Shown here: positions 59,676 to 64,000 of the stretch, piece by piece
How positions within the stretch are numbered: the stretch's first letter is position 1
Layout of the letters: each line of letters starts with the position of its first letter
Assembly (NCBI RefSeq): GCF_000177195.2
Contig: NC_015953.1
Coordinates: forward strand, 7,006,001 to 7,070,000
Direction: 5' to 3'
From: Streptomyces sp. SirexAA-E
GTDB lineage: Bacteria; Actinomycetota; Actinomycetes; Streptomycetales; Streptomycetaceae
Length of the DNA stretch: 64,000 nt
Made by a program: the position numbers and the translations under genes
Notes under the pieces: generated by a model
What the model was told of the DNA's origin: nothing
What the model saw: the letters and a program-made list of their open reading frames with translations, nothing else
Databases searched by the model: none

Positions 59676-62103
59676 AGCCGTCCGTCCGCAGCGCCTTCGC
59701 CAGATACGGGGCCGTACGGCTGTCCGCCGCCCGTGCCACCTCCCGGGGCGTCCCGGTGGCGACGATCCGGCCACCCCGGTCGCCGCCGCCCGGACCCAGG
59801 TCGATCACACGGTCCGCGCCCGCCACCACCGCCATGTCGTGCTCCACGACCACCACGGTGTCACCCGCGTCCACCAGACCGTGCAACTGCCGCATCAACA
59901 CCTCGACGTCCGCCGGATGCAGGCCCGTCGTCGGCTCGTCCAGCAGATACAGGGTGTGCCCGCGCCGGGCCCGCTGGAGCTCCGTGGCCAGCTTGATCCG
60001 CTGGGCCTCGCCGCCCGACAGCTCCGTCGCCGGCTGGCCGAGGCGCAGATACCCCAGCCCCACGTCCAGCAGCGTCCGCAGAGGGCGCTCCGCCGCCGGG
60101 GTGCCCTCGAAGAACCCGGCCGCCGCCTCGACCGTGAGGCCCAGCACCTCCGCGATGTCCAGGCCGTCGAGCGTGACCTCGAGCGTCTGCGGGTTGTAGC
60201 GCGCCCCGTGGCAGTCCGGGCAGGGGGCGTACGTGCTGGGCAGGAAGAGCAGCTCCACGGAGACGAATCCCTCGCCCTGGCACGTCTCGCACCGCCCGCC
60301 CGCCACGTTGAACGAGAACCGCCCGGCCCGGTAGCCACGGGCCCGCGCGGTGTCCGTCGCCGCGAACAGCTTCCGTACGACGTCGAACAGCCCGGTGTAC
60401 GTGGCCAGGTTGGACCGAGGGGTACGGCCGATGGGCCTCTGGTCCACCTGCACCAGCCGGTCCACCGCCTCCAGCCCCTCCGCCGAGGCGCAGCCCCGCG
60501 CCGCCCGGACCCGGTCCGCGTCGGCCGTCTCCGGTGCCTGACGGTCCGCCAGCAGCCCGGCCAGGACCTGACCCACGAGGGTCGACTTGCCGGACCCGGA
60601 GACTCCGGTGACCGCCGTCAGCACCCCCAGCGGGAAGTCCGCGTCCACCCCGCGCACGTTGTGCCGGTCCACTCCGCGCAGCCGGATCCACCCCGACGGG
60701 GTGCGCGGCCGATGCCACGGCACCGGTTCCTCGTCGAAGAGGAAACGCCGCGTCGCGGACTCCGCCACCCCCGCGAGCTCCGCCGGGGGCCCGCTGTGGA
60801 GCACCCGGCCCCCGTGCTCTCCGGCCAGCGGCCCCACGTCCACCAGCCAGTCCGCCCGCCGCATCACCTCCAGCTGGTGCTCCACCACGAACACCGAGTT
60901 CCCCGCCTCCTTCAGCCCGCCGAGCACCAGGAGCAGTGACTCGGTGTCCGCCGGATGGAGCCCGGCCGACGGCTCGTCCAGCACATAGACCACGCCGAAC
61001 AGCCCCGACCGCAGCTGCGTGGCCAGCCGCAGCCGCTGCAGCTCGCCCGAGGACAGCGTCGGCGCCGTACGGTCCAGGCTGAGATAGCCGAGGCCGAGCT
61101 CCGTCACCGGCTCGATCCGGGCCAGCAGATCGGCGGTGAGCACCCGGGCCGTCCCGCTCGCCCCGCCCGACGCGAGCAGCAGTTCCGCCAGGGACGCCAG
61201 CGGCAGCGCGACCAGCTCGGCGATCGTACGGCCCGCGAAGGTGACCGCCATGGCCTCCGGCCGCAGCCGGCTCCCCCCGCACACCGGACACGGCTCGCTG
61301 GTCAGGAAGGACTCCGCCTTGGCCCGCAGCGCACGGCTCCGGGAATCGGCGAAGGTGTGCATCACGTACCGCCGGGCGCTCATGTACGTGCCCTGGTACG
61401 GGCGTTGGATACGGCCCGCCTCGCGCACCGGGTGCACCGTCACCACCGGCTGCTCGTCGGTGAACAGGATCCACTCCCGGTCCGCGGACGACAGCTCCCG
61501 CCACGGCCGGTCCACGTCGTACCCGAGGGCATCCAGCACATCGCGCAGGTTCTTGCCCTGCCAGGCTCCCGGCCAGGCCGCGATCGCCCCGTCCCGGATC
61601 GACAACGACGGGTCCGGGACCAGCAGTTCCTCGGTCGTACGGTGGATCCGCCCCAGCCCGTGGCACTCCGGGCACGCACCTGCCGCCGTATTGGGGGAGA
61701 AGGCGTCCGAGTCCAGCCGTCCGGCGCCCGCCGGGTAGTCGCCGGCACGCGAGAAGAGCATGCGCAGCGAGTTGGAGAGCGTGGTCACGGTCCCCACCGA
61801 CGAGCGTGAGCCCGGCGCCGACCTGCGCTGCTCCAGGGACACGGCGGGCGGCAGACCGGTGATCTCCCCGACATCCGGCGCCCCCACCTGGTGGATCAGG
61901 CGACGGGCGTAGGGGGCGACCGACTCGAAGTAGCGGCGCTGCGCCTCGGCGTAGACCGTCCCGAACGCGAGCGAGGACTTCCCCGAGCCGGAGACGCCCG
62001 TGAAGACCGTGAGGGTGTCACGGGGGATGTCGACGTCGACATCGCGCAGATTGTGTTCCCGGGCGCCGCGCACCCGGACGTACGGATCGTCGGTGGTGGA
62101 CAT
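59674..62103 (-). CDS. UvrA-like excinuclease ATPase (UvrA2 type)
   Basis: This 809-residue protein has two ABC modules with Walker A motifs VFTGVSGSGKSSLAFGTVYA and AVTGVSGSGKSTLVGQVLAG. The signatures are LSSGELQRLRLATQL and LSGGEAQRIKLATEL, and the Walker B motifs VYVLDEPSAGLHP and LYLLDEPTTGLHP. Zinc-binding pairs are CPECHGLGRI, CPVCGGSRLRPEAM and CETCQGEGF ... CPDCHGARY. It is about 130-150 residues shorter than housekeeping UvrA. The loss lies around the first signature module, the region that normally contacts UvrB. This class (UvrA2, DrrC-like) is linked to DNA damage tolerance and drug resistance. The start is the ATG at 62103; the ribosome site is weak, so an upstream start is possible. 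Confidence 0.92.
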   Translation of the reverse strand: MSTTDDPYVRVRGAREHNLRDVDVDIPRDTLTVFTGVSGSGKSSLAFGTVYAEAQRRYFESVAPYARRLIHQVGAPDVGEITGLPPAVSLEQRRSAPGSRSSVGTVTTLSNSLRMLFSRAGDYPAGAGRLDSDAFSPNTAAGACPECHGLGRIHRTTEELLVPDPSLSIRDGAIAAWPGAWQGKNLRDVLDALGYDVDRPWRELSSADREWILFTDEQPVVTVHPVREAGRIQRPYQGTYMSARRYVMHTFADSRSRALRAKAESFLTSEPCPVCGGSRLRPEAMAVTFAGRTIAELVALPLASLAELLLASGGASGTARVLTADLLARIEPVTELGLGYLSLDRTAPTLSSGELQRLRLATQLRSGLFGVVYVLDEPSAGLHPADTESLLLVLGGLKEAGNSVFVVEHQLEVMRRADWLVDVGPLAGEHGGRVLHSGPPAELAGVAESATRRFLFDEEPVPWHRPRTPSGWIRLRGVDRHNVRGVDADFPLGVLTAVTGVSGSGKSTLVGQVLAGLLADRQAPETADADRVRAARGCASAEGLEAVDRLVQVDQRPIGRTPRSNLATYTGLFDVVRKLFAATDTARARGYRAGRFSFNVAGGRCETCQGEGFVSVELLFLPSTYAPCPDCHGARYNPQTLEVTLDGLDIAEVLGLTVEAAAGFFEGTPAAERPLRTLLDVGLGYLRLGQPATELSGGEAQRIKLATELQRARRGHTLYLLDEPTTGLHPADVEVLMRQLHGLVDAGDTVVVVEHDMAVVAGADRVIDLGPGGGDRGGRIVATGTPREVARAADSRTAPYLAKALRTDG

Positions 62104-62216
62104 GGGCGGTAGGACTCCGTACGGATCGGTGACGCGGACGTGCTGCTGCCGGTGATCATCCCGCACGCGTCGACCGCGGGGCGCTCACCGGCAGAGTGCG
62201 GGGCATGCGGGGCGGG

Positions 62217-62408
62217 CTACACCATGGGGTCCATGCCACGGTCCTGCATGCTGCTCTCCTGCTCGCTCTGCTCCCGCAGGCGACGGGCCTTGTCCTGGAG
62301 CCGCCGGCGCTGCTCCGGGTCGGTGGCGCGCTCCGCGGCCTCCTTCAGTTCCTGCGCCTTGGCGCGCATCTGCCGGACGCGGCCGCCGGACTCACCTGCA
62401 ACGCTCAT
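62217..62408 (-). CDS. Small helical protein (DUF6381-like)
   Basis: This 63-residue, very hydrophilic coiled-coil-like protein reads SVAGESGGRVRQMRAKAQEL and KEAAERATDPEQRRRLQDKA. RRLREQSEQESSMQDRGMDP follows. The pattern matches small streptomycete proteins grouped as DUF6381, of unknown function and often near stress genes. The ATG at 62408 is preceded by GGAGGGATC, an excellent ribosome site. It is divergent from the gene at 62563. Confidence 0.75.
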   Translation of the reverse strand: MSVAGESGGRVRQMRAKAQELKEAAERATDPEQRRRLQDKARRLREQSEQESSMQDRGMDPMV

Positions 62409-62562
62409 GATCCCTCCTGGATCCGTGGGGGAGCGGACAGCCCCAGCGAAGCAGCGCGGGGGCCGGCGTGCATCTCGAGCGGGCATGGCCGAACATGTTT
62501 GCGGGGGCGCAGCCGGGTAGGCGACCGGCGACGGCGACAAGCAGGGCGACAGGAGGCACGCC

Positions 62563-62841
62563 ATGACCGACCGACGGTCCGGTAGGAGCGCGGCCGCAGG
62601 GACGTACGGCGTCGGAGCGCCCCTGCCCCGGGACATGCCCGACCAGCAGGTGCAACGCGGTGAGGATCCCCTCGACGTGCTGCCTCCGCCGGAGGACGGC
62701 GCGTGGAACAGCGGCAGCAGCGGCTCGGCCGACCCTACGGAAGGGCTGCCGAGCCTGGACGAGTCGGGGGCGGGCCGCGGAGAGGCGCGGCAGGCCGGGG
62801 CCCACCCCGAACACCCGGTGCCCGACGAGCAGTCCGGCTGA
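62563..62841 (+). CDS. Small acidic hypothetical protein
   Basis: This 92-residue disordered-looking protein contains GTYGVGAPLPRDMPDQQVQR, then EDPLDVLPPPEDGAWNSGSS. The tail is rich in Gly, Ser, Glu and Pro (HPEHPVPDEQSG). It has no cysteine, signal or membrane segment. GACAGGAGG lies upstream of the ATG at 62563, so translation is credible. Its acidic, low-complexity composition resembles the DUF5709 protein at 8040-8573. The function is unknown. Confidence 0.65.
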   Translation: MTDRRSGRSAAAGTYGVGAPLPRDMPDQQVQRGEDPLDVLPPPEDGAWNSGSSGSADPTEGLPSLDESGAGRGEARQAGAHPEHPVPDEQSG

Positions 62842-62858
62842 CGCGCCGGGAGGCCGAC

Positions 62859-62892
62859 GAAGCCCCCGCCGGTTCCGACCGGCGGGGGCTTC
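62859..62892. terminator. 15-bp perfect bidirectional terminator
   Basis: GAAGCCCCCGCCGGT (62859-62873) pairs perfectly with ACCGGCGGGGGCTTC (62878-62892) around the loop TCCG. It lies between convergent genes. Confidence 0.9.
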
Positions 62893-62900
62893 ACGCGCTC

Positions 62901-63473
62901 TCAGGAACCGGACAGGCCGGCCAGTTCCTTGTCGATCTCGCGGAGGAAGTCCTCCAGGTCGCCGGGGTCGCGCGAGGTGATCAGCAGCCAGTCCCCGGCC
63001 CGGTCGGCCACCACCGGCCGGTCCACCCAGCTGCCGCCGGCGTTCTCGATGTCCGTCCGCAACGAGGCGTACGAGGTGAGGGTCTTGCCCTTGGCGGCCC
63101 CGGTCTCGACGAGCATCCACGGGCCGTGGCAGATGGCGGCCACGGGCCGACCGGACGACGTGAAGGTCCGTACGATCTCCAGGGCGTCGTCCTGGAGCCG
63201 CAGTGTGTCGGCGTTGAGGGTGCCGCCGGGGACGAGCAGCAGGTCGTAGCCGTCCGGATCGGCGTCCGCCAGTGACAGGGAGGGCTGCACGCTCTCCCCG
63301 GGGTCCTTGTCGCCGACGAGTGTGCGGATCGCGTCCGTCGAGACCGCCGCGATGTCCACGGTGGCACCCGCGTCCCGCAGGTGCCGGACCGGGACGACGA
63401 GTTCGTCCTGCTCGACGCCGTAGTTGGTGACGATCGCCAGAACGCGGCGTCCGTCGAGGTCGGTGTCCGTCAT
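62901..63473 (-). CDS. DJ-1/PfpI family protein
   Basis: This 190-residue single-domain protein reads VLAIVTNYGVEQDELVVPVR with the catalytic Glu. The nucleophile elbow is GRPVAAICHGPWMLVETGAA (Cys followed by His-Gly-Pro), and the end is WLLITSRDPGDLEDFLREID. This is the PfpI/YhbO branch (AICHGPWxL), associated with deglycase or protease-like stress functions. The start is the ATG at 63473. It differs in length and motifs from the Hsp31-like gene at 2635-3345. Confidence 0.9.
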   Translation of the reverse strand: MTDTDLDGRRVLAIVTNYGVEQDELVVPVRHLRDAGATVDIAAVSTDAIRTLVGDKDPGESVQPSLSLADADPDGYDLLLVPGGTLNADTLRLQDDALEIVRTFTSSGRPVAAICHGPWMLVETGAAKGKTLTSYASLRTDIENAGGSWVDRPVVADRAGDWLLITSRDPGDLEDFLREIDKELAGLSGS

Positions 63474-63604
63474 GTTCTTGTCCTCTCCGATGTTCCGACC
63501 GGTCTTTCGGGTCACGTGCGGGGCCGGGGCTCTTGAGCGTCGTGTCCGTGAAGTCCCGTCGCGCGCCCGCCAGGGATTACGGGACAGCCCTTAGGGTGGG
63601 CGGT

Positions 63605-64000
63605 GTGAGAGACGACGCTCGGCCGCTGGCCGTGTTCGATCTGGACGGGACGCTCGCGGACGCCGGACATCGGCAGCGCTTCCTGGAGAAAGGGCGCCGC
63701 GACTGGGCGGCGTTCTTCTCGGCGGCCACCGACGACCCGCCGCTGGCCGAAGGAGTGGAGCTGGCCCTGGCCAGTGCCGGGGAGTGCGAGGTCGTCTACC
63801 TCACCGGCCGGCCCGAGCGCTGCCGGCGGGACACACTGGACTGGCTGGAGAGCCATGGGCTGCCGAAGGGCGCCGTCCACATGCGCCGCGACGACGATCG
63901 CCGCCCGGCCCGTCACACCAAGCTGGAGATCCTGGAACGGCTGGCCGGGCACCGCGACGTCCTGTTCCTCGTCGACGACGACGAACAGGTCTGCGACGCG
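63605..64000 (+). CDS. HAD-family phosphatase (polynucleotide kinase 3'-phosphatase-like), truncated by the window
   Basis: The first 132 residues are present and the frame is open at the window end. A HAD motif I is at the N-terminus (PLAVFDLDGTLADAGHRQRF), motif II is in EVVYLTGRPERCRRDTLDWL, and a Lys is in RHTKLEILERLAG. LFLVDDDEQVCDA provides the motif III/IV acidic residues. The pattern DLDGTLAD ... LTGRPE ... K ... DDD matches the phosphatase domain of bacterial PNKP-like and acid-phosphatase-type HAD proteins. The start is the GTG at 63605, a reasonable choice since no ATG lies near. Confidence 0.85.
   Translation, partial: MRDDARPLAVFDLDGTLADAGHRQRFLEKGRRDWAAFFSAATDDPPLAEGVELALASAGECEVVYLTGRPERCRRDTLDWLESHGLPKGAVHMRRDDDRRPARHTKLEILERLAGHRDVLFLVDDDEQVCDA

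Overview
The window is high-GC DNA with third-position GC bias, frequent GTG/TTG starts, dense two-component and sigma-factor genes and many secreted or Tat-exported proteins. This is typical of a Streptomyces chromosome. From memory, without any search, the order gnd ... Fpg ... LytSR ... DUF574 methyltransferase, GGDEF-EAL protein, LysR, sdhCAB recalls an arm-proximal region of S. coelicolor, read here in reverse. There are no rRNA or tRNA genes, CRISPR arrays or intact insertion sequences. About 60 protein genes are supported. Three more loci are decayed: a peptide ABC transporter relic, a TetR relic and a wax-ester-synthase tail.

Region by region. 1-4.5 kb: a truncated NAD(P)-binding reductase, a TetR regulator with its likely target (acetoacetate-decarboxylase family) and matching operator-like boxes, a DJ-1/PfpI protein, panD and a proline-rich peptide. 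4.6-8.6 kb (minus): a type III PLP decarboxylase, 6-phosphogluconate dehydrogenase and a DUF5709 protein. 8.7-11.4 kb: the ABC transporter relic and an orphan MurE-type ligase. 11.4-19.5 kb: a secreted streptogrisin-type protease, a secreted DUF1996 protein, a TetR relic with a hydrolase, a ROK repressor and a LacI repressor. The same GAGAGCGCTCTC palindrome precedes the protease, the DUF1996 gene and lacI itself. 19.7-22 kb: an Rpf-LysM-M23 cell-wall hydrolase and a DMT permease. 22.3-27.2 kb (minus): a stress cassette of SigB-type sigma factor, REC-SpoIIE phosphatase, CHASE3 histidine kinase, response regulator and RsbW-type ATPase.

27.4-34 kb: an MFS transporter, a zinc-ribbon SDR, a 57-residue orphan peptide gene between two terminators, and a three-gene membrane operon (YndJ, DUF1990, lipase-maturation-factor family) behind two TTGAAC palindromes. 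34-39.6 kb: a PAS-GAF-SpoIIE-HATPase protein, the wax-ester-synthase tail, an L-fucose-type oxidation pair (aldo/keto reductase and lactonase) and an Fpg/Nei glycosylase. 39.6-43.5 kb: a tight LytT/small membrane protein/solute:sodium symporter/LytS operon. 44-51.5 kb: a convergent, overlapping ECF sigma/anti-sigma pair, then envelope genes (CapA-like lipoprotein, UspA, Tat-exported polysaccharide deacetylase, class F sortase, two related surface proteins without LPXTG, a DUF4239 protein and a proline-rich wall protein). 52-59.6 kb: a DUF574 methyltransferase coupled to a RmdA-like c-di-GMP protein, then a LysR regulator divergent from a second succinate dehydrogenase operon. 59.7-64 kb: a UvrA-like ATPase, two small stress-type proteins, a PfpI protein and a truncated HAD phosphatase.

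The recurring themes are sensing and regulation of the envelope and stress responses, with many local regulator-target pairs whose operator-like palindromes can be read directly. Coordinates come from reading frames, start codons and Shine-Dalgarno sites. Functions are inferred from motifs recognised by eye.
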